DNA of 64,000 nt from Lotus japonicus (lineage: Eukaryota; Streptophyta; Magnoliopsida; Fabales; Fabaceae): assembly GCF_012489685.1 (NCBI RefSeq), contig NC_080041.1, forward strand, positions 28,633,780 to 28,697,779. Reading direction: 5' to 3'. The position numbers and the translations under genes were made by a program. Shown in pieces: positions 21,530 to 32,174 of this stretch; the stretch's first letter is position 1; every line of letters starts with the position of its first letter. The notes beneath the pieces are model-generated. The model saw nothing but the letters and a program-made list of their open reading frames with translations. It was not told where the DNA came from and searched no databases.

Positions 21530-24379
21530 ATGGTGAGACAAACCAGAAGATCTACTGCAGATGCACCTCAGTTCCCTCACATGGAAGTTGGTTTGGCAAC
21601 GGGTCAAAGGGGCTCTGAGAACCCGGCACAAGAACAAGCTGAAGTTCAAGAGCAGATTGTTCCTATTGCAGAACGGGGCTGTGCCGTTCACTGCGTATTT
21701 GCTCCTGAGGAACTCCAAGTCCTGGCAGAATGGAGATTCAACCTCGATAACTTGGCTGCAAATGGGTTTGATCTTCGTCCTGAAGTCCAAGCTCAAGGTT
21801 GGGGAAACTATTTCAATCGACTTCGAGGACCGGTGTATGAGAAATTGGTAAAGGAATTCTGGAAGCACGCAGACTGCGATGACACTCAGGTGGTCTCTCA
21901 CATTCTTGGCAGGAAGATCATCATCACGGAGAAGTCATTCGTGAATCTGCTAGGAGCAGAAACTGCTTATGGGTATCGGTTCCAACTGACGGAATCGAAG
22001 CTGAAACCCAGCACCAAGGACATAGTCAACCAGGCTCTGTACACCACCTTCAAACCGGGCAAGACGAGTTACAAGGTGATGGATCTTCACCCCAAACTCA
22101 GAATCTGGCACAAGATCCTGCTCAACTGCATAAACCAGAGACCGAAGGGCAGTTCTCCAGACTACATCAACTTCAACCAGAAGGCGATGCTGTTCTTCAT
22201 TCAGAACAAGGAGAAGATCTGCCTTCCCTACTTCCTGTTTTCCTACTTAAAGGAATGCATCCGGAAGTCTCGCACCACCGCCTCCATCAAGTCTGCAATC
22301 AAATATATCCCTTTTGGGAGGCTGCTCTCAGACTTTCTCATTGAAAGCAACTTGGTGCAAGATTTGATCGATGCTGGTTGCACAGAGGACTTGAGCAAAA
22401 TTGTCAGTGATGTCTTCACTGCAAACTCCTTGAAGAAGATGGGCTTAATCCAGAAGAAGATTGCTCCTGCTCATGAAGACTCATCTTCTGAGATCAGAGG
22501 AAGAAGAATGCCTCTGAATGACTACCCTCTGTGGACTCAAGCAGACCATCCTGAAGCCATCAGATGCTATGTTGAAGACCTCAGGGCTCAAGGTTTCGAA
22601 ATTGACCTTGATGATTTCATCAGCAGACTACCGCCAGCTCCAGAGTATTCTTCTCCTCCAAAGAAGAAAGCTCAGAGGAAGATGGTTCTGGAAGAATCCT
22701 CTGAAGACTCTGATGTCCCTCTGGTCAAGAAGACAAAGAGAAAGCCTGATGATGGTGATGATGATGATAGTGAGGATGGTCCTCCAAAGAAGAAGCAGAA
22801 GAAGGTCAGAATCGTGGTGAAGCCTACTCGGGTGGAACCAGCTGCTGCAGTGGTCAGAAGGACTGAACCTCCTGCCAGAGTGACTCGATCATCAGCACAT
22901 ACAAGTAAGCCTGCACTTGCTTCTGATGATGATTTGAATTTATTTGATGCACTCCCTATTTCTGCCTTGCTTCAACACTCCTCAAATCCCCTCACTCCTA
23001 TTCCTGAATCCCAGCCAGCCGAACAAACCACCTCTCCACCACATTCTCCAAGATCCTCCTTCTTTCAACCTTCTCCTTCTGAAGCATCACTCTGGAATCT
23101 GCTTCAGAACCCAACCTCTAGGTCAGAAGATCCAACCTCTCTCCTTACCATTCCATACGACCCATTATCTTCTGAACCAATAGTCCAAGACCAACCCGAA
23201 CCCAACCAAACAGAACCACAACCCAGAACGTCTGATCACTCTGCTCCCAGAGCATCAGCACGTCCTGCTGTCAGAACCACGGATACAGACTCTTCATCAG
23301 CCTTCACACCTGTATCCTTCCCAACCAATGTCATTGACTCTCCTCCCTCCAATACCTCTGAATCAATTAGAAAATTCATGGAGGTTAGAAAAGAAAAGGT
23401 ATCTGCCTTGGAAGAGTATTACCTTACCTGTCCAAGCCCTAGGAGATATCCTGGCCCTAGACCTGAACGTCTAGTTGACCCAGATGAACCTATCTTGGCC
23501 AATCCTATCCAAGAGGCAGACCCCTTAGTTCAACAAGCTCATCCTGTCCCTGACCAACAAGAGCCCATTCAACCAGACCCTGAACCTGAACAATCAGTGT
23601 CTAACCAATCCTCGGTTAGATCACCTCACCCTCTGGTTGAAACTTCAGACCCACACCTTGGAACCTCTGAACCCAATGCTCCCATGATTCACATTGGTTC
23701 TCCACAAGGTGCCTCTGAAGCCCATAGCAGCAATCACCCAGCCTCTCCTGAACCCAACCTCTCCATAATTCCCTATACTCACCTTCAACCCACATCTCTC
23801 TCTGAGTGCATCAATATCTTCTATCATGAAGCCTCTTTGAGGCTCCGCAATGTGCACGGTCAGACTGATCTCAGTGAGAATGCTGAAAATGTGGCTGATG
23901 AGTGGAACAATCTGAGCACTTGGCTAGTGGCTCAAGTTCCAATTATGATGCAGCTCCTGCATGCAGAGGGCAGTCAGAGCATTGAGGCTGCAAAGCAAAG
24001 GCTTGCTAGGAGGGTGGCTCTTCACGAACTAGAACAGAGAAATAAGCTTCTTGAAGCTATTGAAGAAGCCAAGAGAAAGAAAGAACAAGCAGAAGAAGCT
24101 GCACGTCAAGCAGCAGCTCAGGCTGAACAAGCCAGACTTGAGGCAGAGCGTCTTGAAGCTGAGGCTGAGACAGAGCAACTTGCACCAGTTGTGTTTACTC
24201 CTGCTGCTTCTGCTTCCATTCCAGAACCTCAAGCTGCTCAGAATGTTCCTTCCAGCTCTACTCAGACAAGCTCATCCAGACTCAACATCATGGAACAACG
24301 TCTTGACACTCATGAATCCATGCTGATTGAGATGAAGCAAATGATGATGGAACTTCTGAGACGCACTGACAAACCTTAG
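21530..24379 (+). CDS. SIRE-B third ORF: putative plant transposon protein (949 aa)
   Basis: This occupies the position called env-like in SIRE1. The start is the ATG of MVRQTRRSTADAPQ; the frame is open further upstream but has no earlier ATG. Residues about 50-300 form a globular block of the putative plant transposon protein (Transposase_32) type (NYFNRLRGPVYEKLVKEFW, SHILGRKIIITEKSFVNLL). At about 390-430 an acidic run precedes PPKKKQKKVRIV, which looks like a classical nuclear localisation signal. A long Pro/Ser-rich disordered stretch follows, then a coiled coil at about 813-886 and a final amphipathic helix to the end. I see no signal peptide or membrane segment, so an envelope role is unlikely. 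A nuclear or structural role is inferred. Confidence 0.85.
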   Translation: MVRQTRRSTADAPQFPHMEVGLATGQRGSENPAQEQAEVQEQIVPIAERGCAVHCVFAPEELQVLAEWRFNLDNLAANGFDLRPEVQAQGWGNYFNRLRGPVYEKLVKEFWKHADCDDTQVVSHILGRKIIITEKSFVNLLGAETAYGYRFQLTESKLKPSTKDIVNQALYTTFKPGKTSYKVMDLHPKLRIWHKILLNCINQRPKGSSPDYINFNQKAMLFFIQNKEKICLPYFLFSYLKECIRKSRTTASIKSAIKYIPFGRLLSDFLIESNLVQDLIDAGCTEDLSKIVSDVFTANSLKKMGLIQKKIAPAHEDSSSEIRGRRMPLNDYPLWTQADHPEAIRCYVEDLRAQGFEIDLDDFISRLPPAPEYSSPPKKKAQRKMVLEESSEDSDVPLVKKTKRKPDDGDDDDSEDGPPKKKQKKVRIVVKPTRVEPAAAVVRRTEPPARVTRSSAHTSKPALASDDDLNLFDALPISALLQHSSNPLTPIPESQPAEQTTSPPHSPRSSFFQPSPSEASLWNLLQNPTSRSEDPTSLLTIPYDPLSSEPIVQDQPEPNQTEPQPRTSDHSAPRASARPAVRTTDTDSSSAFTPVSFPTNVIDSPPSNTSESIRKFMEVRKEKVSALEEYYLTCPSPRRYPGPRPERLVDPDEPILANPIQEADPLVQQAHPVPDQQEPIQPDPEPEQSVSNQSSVRSPHPLVETSDPHLGTSEPNAPMIHIGSPQGASEAHSSNHPASPEPNLSIIPYTHLQPTSLSECINIFYHEASLRLRNVHGQTDLSENAENVADEWNNLSTWLVAQVPIMMQLLHAEGSQSIEAAKQRLARRVALHELEQRNKLLEAIEEAKRKKEQAEEAARQAAAQAEQARLEAERLEAEAETEQLAPVVFTPAASASIPEPQAAQNVPSSSTQTSSSRLNIMEQRLDTHESMLIEMKQMMMELLRRTDKP

Positions 24380-24596
24380 TTTTTAGGATCTCTTCTTTTT
24401 CTTCTTTTTCGTTAACTTTGTTTTCCTTTTGTTAAACTCTGTTTCCTTTTATTTATTTATTCTCTTTTGTTCGTTTGTGATTATATATGCATACATAACT
24501 ATATACTTATGCCAAATATGTTTGCTCAACTCGTTTTATTCATAATTGTTCTATGTTTACATCATAATTCTTTACATCATACATTATTCCCTACAT
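24380..24596. other. convergent 3' region between third ORF and antisense gene
   Basis: This T-rich interval of 217 bp lies between two stop codons that face each other. It presumably holds both polyadenylation regions. Overlapping 3' ends here could form double-stranded RNA. Confidence 0.5.
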
Positions 24597-24989
24597 CTAG
24601 AATGGAGGATCCTTCCTCATTCTTCTGCATTCTTGGCGCTGCTCCACTCTTTCCTTCTCCAGATGATCCAGTGTATACTCTATGTTGCCGAGTTTGATGC
24701 TCAGCTCATCTCTCTCTAGACTATCTTCTGTCGTCTTGAGTCTCTTTTCCACAGTCTCCTTCTCTTCCAGCAGATTCAGCTCCAGCTGGCAAAGCTCCTG
24801 AATCTCCTCCACGAAGCAGAGGAACTCCTTCAGATCTTTCTCCATCTCTGGACCAAGATCTTCTTCCAGCAGTGTCTTCGTCAGCTCTTGTATGGTCTTT
24901 GTACCATCGGGATGCCTAATATTGAGGAACATATCTTCCTCAAAAGCCTTCCTTCTGAGCTCTTCTAATGCCATTCTGTATGATGCCAT
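24597..24989 (-). CDS. SIRE-B antisense small coiled-coil protein (130 aa)
   Basis: It lies on the strand opposite to the rest of SIRE-B, between the third ORF and the 3' LTR. The ATG at 24989 was chosen because the SIRE-C copy starts there too and the frame upstream has no ATG. The protein is highly charged and predicted all-helical: an N-terminal ALEELRRKAFEEDMFLNIRH segment, a variable middle, then a long coiled coil (LEEKETVEKRLKTTEDSLE, LEKERVEQRQECRRMR) ending KDPPF. No catalytic motif or known family is recognised. It is intact and differs from the SIRE-C copy at only five residues by my reading. A TATA box lies 62 nt upstream of the ATG. The function is unknown; a partner or regulator of the third-ORF protein is only a guess. 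Confidence 0.78.
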   Translation of the reverse strand: MASYRMALEELRRKAFEEDMFLNIRHPDGTKTIQELTKTLLEEDLGPEMEKDLKEFLCFVEEIQELCQLELNLLEEKETVEKRLKTTEDSLERDELSIKLGNIEYTLDHLEKERVEQRQECRRMRKDPPF

Positions 24990-25042
24990 TTTTTTCTTAC
25001 TGAAAATTATTCGAGGTGTGAAGCTTACCTTTCTCTCCAACG

Positions 25043-25051
25043 CTTTTTATA
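25043..25051 (-). promoter_or_regulatory. TATA box of the antisense gene
   Basis: Read on the minus strand, CCTATAAAAAGCG. It is matched by CCTATATAAAGCG at the same place in SIRE-C. It is the only TATA-like run between the LTR and the ATG at a sensible distance. Confidence 0.65.
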
Positions 25052-25793
25052 GGCTTCACTTTCTCTCTGAAAGTTAATGCTATTACAGTTTCTCGAGGTT
25101 AAGTTCTTGGTAACTGACCCTTCTATTTACTCACTTGACCGGTGGTAAACGTTCATCCCTTGCATTAACTCTTCTATTTATTTTCGCCTAACTCTGATTC
25201 TTACATCGTTTTCATTTTCTTTAAACTTAGACCTTCTCTAAGGGGGAGTACCTTGTACTTCAAGCTAAGTTTTTCACACCCCAAGCTTTTTGCTTATGAC
25301 AAAAAGGGGGAGTAAACCCAGTTTTTGATGTGTAAGATGTGTTAGTGTGACTTATTTTTCTTTTGGAGATTTTAAGAGTTCCACCTTCATGACCATAGAT
25401 GTGTCACTGGGCAAATACAAGGAATACATTTCACTTCTTCTGAAGTGATTCTAAGTTGACTCTGATACCCAAGACTCTGATACCTTGTCCATGACTCTGA
25501 TCACTTATGCGCTCTGATTATTCGTTTTTCATCTATGTCATAAGTTTTTCACTCTGAACTCTTACATCATTTAGCTCAGAATCTAGACTTTACTAACGTT
25601 TTCATCAAGTATTAGATTCAGGGGGAGCTAAGCTCAGAATCAAGCAGTGACTTGAATTCAGAATGAGCAAGATAAACTATTCACATCAGGATAAGTATTA
25701 TTCTATATCTCTAAACTCTGAGTGAATTCAGTTTAATGTTTAAGAATTGTTCATCAAAAATCTTAGTTTTGTCATCATCAAAAAGGGGGAGAT
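25052..25793 (+). other. SIRE-B 3' non-coding region with four polypurine tracts
   Basis: AGGGGGAG-type tracts at 25241-25249, 25301-25314, 25621-25627 and 25780-25792; the last abuts the 3' LTR. No coding region is seen. Words such as ACTCTGAT and TCAGAATC are frequent. TRG-1 keeps all four tracts. Confidence 0.75.
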
Positions 25794-27079
25794 TGTAAGA
25801 TCAAGTTTTGATCTAGTAGTACAACTCTATGTTTTGATGATTACAAGTTAACCTTTTGATATGAACAATTGTGGTACTCTAACGTGTTTTTCTGAGTGTG
25901 CTATTTACAGGCTCTGACCTCAACTCAATCTCACACAAATCAGAAGCACTGTGTATAAAGAGTGACCCAAGCAACGCTTTCGCATTCACCATGTTCAGTA
26001 TGAACAGTGGAATAGCTTCAGAAGTTCTGAAGCTATACAAACTCTGATGTGGACTCAGTCGCTAGAAGCTCTGAAGATCCAGAAGTTCTGATAACCAAGA
26101 AACACTGAAGGTTCAGATGTTCTGATGGTGTAGAAGACTCTGAAGATCCAGAAGCTGAATAGTGGAAACTCTGAAGTCCAGAAGCAAGAAACTCTGAAGG
26201 CCATGTTCTTCCCTCTGAGTTCAGAATCAGAAGATACAATGGTCAGAGGATCTGTGCTTTCCCTCTGACTCTGATCAACCGGCTTCACAAGTTCCAATCT
26301 GAAGTATTCCTCTGATCAGAAGTCTCCTAGGTTAAAAGGTCAAGTCGCTATCCAAGTACAAAAGCAAGTGTACCTTCCTGACGACCTACCTAACGTTCTC
26401 AGCCACAGCAGAAGCTGGATTTTCCAGAACTGCCCTCCAACGGTAGCATTTCCCATGCAACGCTCAACCCTAATCCTTGGAGTATATATAGAGGCTGAAG
26501 ATTGAAAGAAGCGGCTAGAAGAAACTAGCAAGAAGCAATACACACGCGCAAGACATATTCAAAAATATTCTAAGCTTTCTTTCATCTTGTAATTTATTTA
26601 GTTTACACTCAGCTTATTTAGAAGCAAACCTTTGTAAACACCAACCTCAAACAGTTGTTTGATTTTCCTTAAGGGACCGGGTAGGTCAGTATCCTTAAGA
26701 AGACTAAGAGAGTGAATCTTAGTGGTAGTTCCTTTAGGAGATCAAGGTTGATCGGATCCTAGAGAAGACTAAGAGAGTGAATCTTAGTGTGAGCTAAGTC
26801 AGTGTAATTGTTAGTCACTTGTAGGTTTCAAGTGCAGTTGTAACTCTTACCTGATTAGTGGATTGCCTTCATTCTAAGAAGGAAGAAATCACCTTAACGG
26901 GTGGACTGGAGTAGCTTGAGTGATTTATCAAGTGAACCAGGATAAAATCCTTGTGTGCTTTTTTATCTCTTATCTTTTGCACTTGAGTTCTCGAAAGATT
27001 TGCCAAAATCTTTAAGGTGGAAGTTTTGTACTGAAAACGTTATTCAAACCCCCCCTTTCTACCGTTTTTCATACCTTCA
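25794..27079 (+). repeat. 3' LTR of SIRE-B (1286 bp)
   Basis: Starts TGTAAGATC after the purine tract and ends TTCA. It carries a duplicated AAGACTAAGAGAGTGAATCTTAGTG segment (about 26697-26790) that is single in the SIRE-A and SIRE-C LTRs. That accounts for the ~64 bp length difference. Confidence 0.88.
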
Positions 27080-27550
27080 GTGTGGGTTATGGGTGGTTAG
27101 AGTCTTTTGAGTTGGTTGTTACTGTAATAGCTCTGATTCGTTTGCTTTTGGGACAGGGTAGGTTCCCGACGCATGGCTTTTGTGTGGTTCTCTTACTGAG
27201 GGATCACAGTGAGTCAGTCGGACCATAGGGGTCTTTGCTTAGGCCATTTTGAGGCCGACTTTCTCCTAGTGGGTTGTACTTGTAAACTTTCTTACTCACA
27301 CTTCTGGGTCTGTATATATTTGCCTACGGGCACACTATTTTGGAGTCACTGCGAGTGCGCGTGACGTGGAAGTGCAGTTGAGGCTGTACATGTCTATATT
27401 TGATGTACATTGATTAGTTAGTGGTTGGGTTATGTTGTTATTTTATATTGCTTTGATTAAAAGGAATCAATCGGAAAACAAATTACCTGTTTTCCTGCGT
27501 AAAGTTTATTTTTGGTTACTAAAGTGACACCTGGAGATCGGGGTGTTACA
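27080..27550 (+). repeat. G1 5' LTR, right-hand part
   Basis: Matches 38771-39060 closely up to GCGTGACGTGG, then continues to the LTR end GGTGTTACA. The left part of the LTR lies beyond the true left end of SIRE-B, outside this assembly. Confidence 0.85.
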
Positions 27551-27553
27551 TTG

Positions 27554-27565
27554 TGGTATCAGAGC
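27554..27565 (+). other. G1 primer-binding site (tRNA-Met type)
   Basis: TGGTATCAGAGC three bases after the LTR end. A leader of about 200 bp without ORFs separates it from gag. Confidence 0.85.
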
Positions 27566-27762
27566 TTGTCGAGTCTTTTGGGAGTCTTTGGGGAATAGGT
27601 CTTCTGTGCTAAGTTGTGTGACTCTGCAAAGAGTAAAACCTTGATTGTCTGCCAAGCGATTTTCGCTTTAATGGATTGAAGTTGCTACCTAATCATATTG
27701 TATAGCTATGCATAATACTATCTTATGATTGGTACTGACTGTTTGCTAAACGAATACAGAAC

Positions 27763-28914
27763 ATGGTGAACACGAACCAACTTGCTGAGATGGTGGCCAC
27801 TTTGGTTCAAGCAATGACTGTACAAACGAATGACAATGCACATAGGCGGGCTGCTGAGGATGCACGTGAGCTACACCGGTTTCAGAGAGAAGCAGCCCTG
27901 GACCAGAACAGGGGATTGAATGATTTTAGAAGACAGGATCCACCCAAGTTCACGGGTGGGACTGACCCGGACGAGGCGGATCTCTGGATCCAAGAGATAG
28001 AGAAGATTTTCGAGGTACTACAGACTAGTGAAGGGGCTAAGGTGGGCCTGGCAACTTATCTACTGCTGGGCGATGCTGAGTACTAGTGGAGGGGCGCCAG
28101 AGGGATGATGGAGGCAAACCATGTTGAGGTGAACTGGAATTCTTTTCGTGCCGCCTTTCTGGAGAAGTATTTTCCTGATAGTGCTCGTGACGAGCGTGAG
28201 TCGCAGTTTCTGACTCTTCGTCAAGGGAGCATGACTATTCCGGAATATGCTGCTAAGTTGGAATCTTTGGCCAAACACTTTCGATTTTTCCGTGATCAGG
28301 TTGATGAACCCTATATGTGCAAGCGCTTTGTGAGGGGACTAAGAGCTGACATTGAGGACTCAGTGAGACCGTTGGGGATTATGAGGTTTCAAGCTTTGGT
28401 TGAGAAGGCCACCGAGGTGGAACTGATGAAGAATAGGAGGATGGACCGGGCTGGAATTGGGGGACCAATGAGGTCGAGTTCCCGGAGCTATCAAGGGAAA
28501 GGAAAGTTACAGATGAATAAGCCTTATCAGCGTCCTACGGGGGAAGGGTTTACCCCAGGACCGTACAGGCCTACGATTGCTGCTGCGGGAGGAGCAGGAA
28601 GCCAAGCTTGGAGCCGTGAGATAACATGTTTTAAATGCGGGGAGATTGGACACTACTCCACGAAATGCCCGAAGGGGAAGCCGAGGTGTTTCAAGTGTGA
28701 TCTACCAGGACATCTGGCCAACAACTGCAAGACACCCAAGGTTGAGTCATTTGTTAACACCGTAAGGGGAAAGCGCCCTGCTGCTAAAGGAAGGGTTTAT
28801 ATCATGGACGGTGAAGAAGCTGAGGGGTTAACTAGAGGAGAGCGCAAGAACGATGGTAACCTTCTAACTATTCTTTCTCATTTTAGTATAGTATACTCTT
28901 CGTTACCCCCGTAG
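27763..28914 (+). pseudogene. G1 Gag with one nonsense codon
   Basis: Retrotrans_gag-type protein: ALDQNRGLNDFRRQDPPKF, then KVGLATYLLLGDAEY and FLEKYFPDSARDERESQFL, followed by two CCHC zinc knuckles (CFKCGEIGHYSTKC and CFKCDLPGHLANNC). Codon 108 is TAG where G3 keeps TGG (EYWWKG), a single G-to-A change typical of methylated-cytosine decay. Otherwise the frame is open to 28914. The last ~20 residues after DGNLL read through what looks like a splice donor (GATG|GTAACC) also present in G3. Confidence 0.85.
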
Positions 28915-31261
28915 CGTGTGCAACACGCCTGAACTTGTTTTTACCGCTAAGCTTTGACCTTATAGTTATTACACCTACTAAGAATTTATTTGACTGCTGC
29001 TTGTGTTTTAACTATAGAAGTTACACAAGGTTGGGACTAGAAAGTAGTCTTCCACCGAAGCGATTATGAGGAAGCTAGTAGCTGAAGAACGAATCTTAGG
29101 GAGATTCCGTATGGGCAGTATACGTGTTATGTTGCGGGTGTGTAGTTCCGTAGCGCGATCATTAGAGGATTTAGTATCGGGATATTTGTGACAACTGGAG
29201 GATAGGAACTCATTGACTGTTCTAGTGGGTTTTTCTAAATTTTCACCTTCGATGTAGTAGGCCTGATCAACCTAATATTGAGGGGGTGATATTCGGAATC
29301 ACAGCTGGTAATGGACTTTGATAGAAGGATGTGTAAGATGAATTTGAATTGATTGAGGATTAGTCGGATTTGGGAGGAAAGTTCGTGTTAAGCATTTGAT
29401 TGTAAGAGATTAAGATTTAAATCTTTGGAAGTCGATGAGTGTCGTATGGACGTTGATTGGTTAGTTCGTGTGATTACTCCAAGTAGAGGTAGACTAAGTC
29501 AAGAGATTTAATGCTGGAAAAGTATTAAGTAGTTTCTCGAAAGCTATGAAGTCATAGGTTATGTGATTACTGAGTGGAATTGTTAGAGACTAATAAGTTG
29601 GATTTAATCAGGTTTTAGATGATAGCTTGATGGTAGCAAGAGTGAGAAGAATTAACTCTGAACTAGATTGTTAAAGTCGAGATCGAGGAATAAGTTTTGC
29701 TAAGCGTTGGATTAATATGTGGAGACATTATAGTCTTAAGAGATGAATTTTCGCTTGAAAAGTGTTGAATTAATGATTAAGTTGGAGAAAGAAAGTTTTA
29801 GCATAAGTTGAATACTTGAGGTTGTTGATATGGATTCCAAAGAAATATGCTAAGATTACTAAGTGAGATTTACTAAGTTGGATTGAAATCTTAGGGTTAA
29901 GAATGAATCTTGAGAGTCGAGAATCGCGTACGAGTAGGAGATCTTATGGTTGTAGGTGTGACAATAGGAGTTGAATCTTAGAAGATTGAAGACCTGAAGG
30001 TGAGTTTCGGGTTAAGACCATTGAGGTATAATATAAGAGTGATATTGAAGTAAAGGAATTCTGGGTTGTGTAGAGTGTTAAGATTGGTTATAAGTTGGTG
30101 ATCGATTGATGTTGATTATGAGGTTGCGGACATAACGACCATGTGATAAGATTTGAATGGTGTTAGCATAATAAGTTATGAATATGGATATCAGGATCAA
30201 ACGGTGAGTGTGAAAGCATGACGACACTTATCAGGTCGTTTGGGTAAGTGAAGGAGTTATAGTTTTTTAAGAAACGGATATTCATTTAAGAAGTATTGAA
30301 GGATTAAAGGTCATTAGAGGACAAAACTTGGTGAAGGTTTAGGTTTTAAATCTATGAATGCCTGTCTAAGGTGTGTAGGACTCGAAGTTTGTCAGAATTT
30401 GATTGAGAGATTAAGAAGTTGATTGACGAGATGGTGATTGAGTCCCAAAAAGGAAGGTGTTGGTATTAAGATGAATACCTGAGGTTGTTATATTTTGACA
30501 AGTTTCGTAGAGTTTAAGAGTCAATGAGACTTTGTTATGGATTTTGATGGTGCATATTACGGTTAACAAGTGAATTTTACTAAAGTTGAATGAGAATCCT
30601 AGGGCTAAGGTTGACCTAGTGAGCTGAGATTCCTGTACACATAAGAGATTTGGTGGTGTTAGCGGTTACGATAAGAGTTAAATCTCAGAATGTTGAAGGA
30701 TCGGATGATAAGATGGCTAGTTAAGTCCCTTGAGGTATAGTTATGATTTAATCTTCTAGAGGATAAGTCTCGATTTGTACGAAGTGTTAGGGATTTCAGT
30801 AAGTGTAAATAGGTTTGAGTGAGGGAAGTTTTGAGGAAGAAGACGATAATAATGGATTGTTAGATATTAAGAGGAGGATTATCTTATAAGTTGTTGAAAA
30901 ATTGATGTTGAAGGGGATAAGATTAGTGAAGGACAAGAAAAAAGGACATAAGTCGAGTTTTAATTCGAATAGTGACTAAGTAGAAGTTTGATTTCTTGGT
31001 GTGTGTAAAGATAGTTACAAAGTTGGAGGTGTTTTAATGGACTAGCGGTTTCCAAGGGGGAGGATTTATCTAGGAGTTATTCGGACGGACAAGTGGAGTT
31101 TTGGACTGTAGATGAAGATCACGAGGACGAGTGGAGTATTTACTTTGAGATGACAGAGAGGCACCGAGTTTAAGAAGAATTTCGGACGACTGAAAGTAAA
31201 GAAGTAAGTGCTAAGATTGTGTGACTGCACGGAATGCCAACCGGTATCATTTCAAGCAGAG
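28915..31261 (+). other. G1 non-coding spacer in place of pol
   Basis: This spacer of about 2.3 kb is rich in GATT/TAAG/GTTGA words, with stops in all frames. The first part (TAAGCTTTGACCTTA, TTAACTATAGAAG, AAGTAGTCTTCCACCG) is also found after gag in G3 (minus strand, about 53900-54042). It is therefore a family feature rather than random decay. I recognise no pol domains. Confidence 0.65.
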
Positions 31262-31490
31262 ATTCGACGCAAGTGATCGAGCCAGACGACATGAAGTTGA
31301 ATGATGGTTTGTCTTTTGAGACACCGACAGTTAGCAGTGGGGATAGAAGAAGGAAACAATTAAGGGGAAAACAGATTGCTTAAGTAAAGGTTATGAGGAA
31401 CAATGACACGGGCAATACTACATGGGAATTGGAAGACGAGATCAAGGAATTATATCCCGGACTTTTCGCAGAACTCTGAGTTTCAAGGAC
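31262..31490 (+). pseudogene. G1 vestige of the pol C-terminus
   Basis: Short readable pieces in order: VIEPDDMKLNDGLSFETP, a basic RRKQLRGK, then TTWELEDEIKELYPGLFA directly before the purine tract. This is the usual end of Del/Tekay-type polyproteins (after a chromodomain-like segment). Stops and shifts interrupt it. The same vestige in worse condition lies in G3 at about 53080-53290. Confidence 0.65.
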
Positions 31491-31502
31491 GAAACTTTCT
31501 TT

Positions 31503-31515
31503 TTGGAGGGGAGTA
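31503..31515 (+). other. G1 polypurine tract
   Basis: A purine-rich stretch (TTGGAGGGGAGTA) directly before the 3' LTR. G3 has TTTTTGGAGGGTAGTA at the same place. Confidence 0.7.
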
Positions 31516-32166
31516 TTGTAAGACCTGAATTTTAAGAACAAGCTAATTTCCGACTCACGCGTAGAATCAGTGTAAGCGTGACAGGAGTTTGATATTTGAG
31601 AAAGATTAATGAAGAAGAAAGTCCAGGAATTGCTTGAGGAATGTTGTGTAGTCGTTTTCGGAGTTAGTGCGAGTCGTCTGCACTCCTGCCTTATGGCGAG
31701 CGTGTCCAGTATAGGCTATATCGCTTTTAGAGCAACGTTTTAAGTGAGATTTCGAACTCTTGGAAAATTTAAAAATTCTCTTTATTTTTCCTTCGACCAG
31801 CGTTTCATTTCGAAACTCTGGACTGTACGCACGATAGTATTTACTTTTCGGAAGTCCGCCGACGCTAATTTCTTTGCTTCGAAACCCTATATCCGAGCAA
31901 TGGATGGAGATTTTTTCTATTCGGGACTTCTAACAAAGTTTCCGTCCGCGCTTCCAGATTTGTTTCGACATTTCCAATCTTTCTTCAGAAGGAAGTTTTG
32001 TCGTCTGAGCATCACAGCAAAAAGTAGTTTTTCGGGTCAGATTAACTTACACCGCTTTTGGGATATTAGATATCGTTTTTCCCAAATGTCAGAGATTTGT
32101 TTTGAGTTCTGGAATTCTGACGCCAGAATCTCTATTAGAATTCATTTTCCCGCGATTTCGCCGGCC

Positions 32167-32174
32167 TATAAATA
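32167..32174 (+). promoter_or_regulatory. G1 LTR TATA box
   Basis: CCTATAAATAGG followed by an ATG-free leader and a candidate splice donor (CTAG|GTATTG, GT at 32297). The solo LTR and G3 LTR have the same layout. Confidence 0.6.

Larger units (their letters stand above)
18526..27079 (+). mobile_element. SIRE-B: Sirevirus, 5' part missing at the gap
   Basis: Contains pol from the integrase zinc region onward, the intact third ORF, the antisense small gene, purine tracts and the 3' LTR. The right flank (GTGTG at 27080) is the continuation of a gypsy LTR, as shown by the uninterrupted copy at 38770-39060. The expected left duplication GTGTG is not next to the 3877 LTR, so SIRE-B is probably a different insertion from SIRE-A. 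Confidence 0.88.

Noticed and set aside
24597..25040. 147-residue version of the antisense protein starting at 25040
   Set aside because: That start is TTG, not ATG, and the extension is not kept in SIRE-C. The ATG at 24989 is used instead.
3877..27079. One giant Sirevirus with tandem pol and third ORF
   Set aside because: The N gap, mismatched flanks and differing LTRs make two separate elements more likely.
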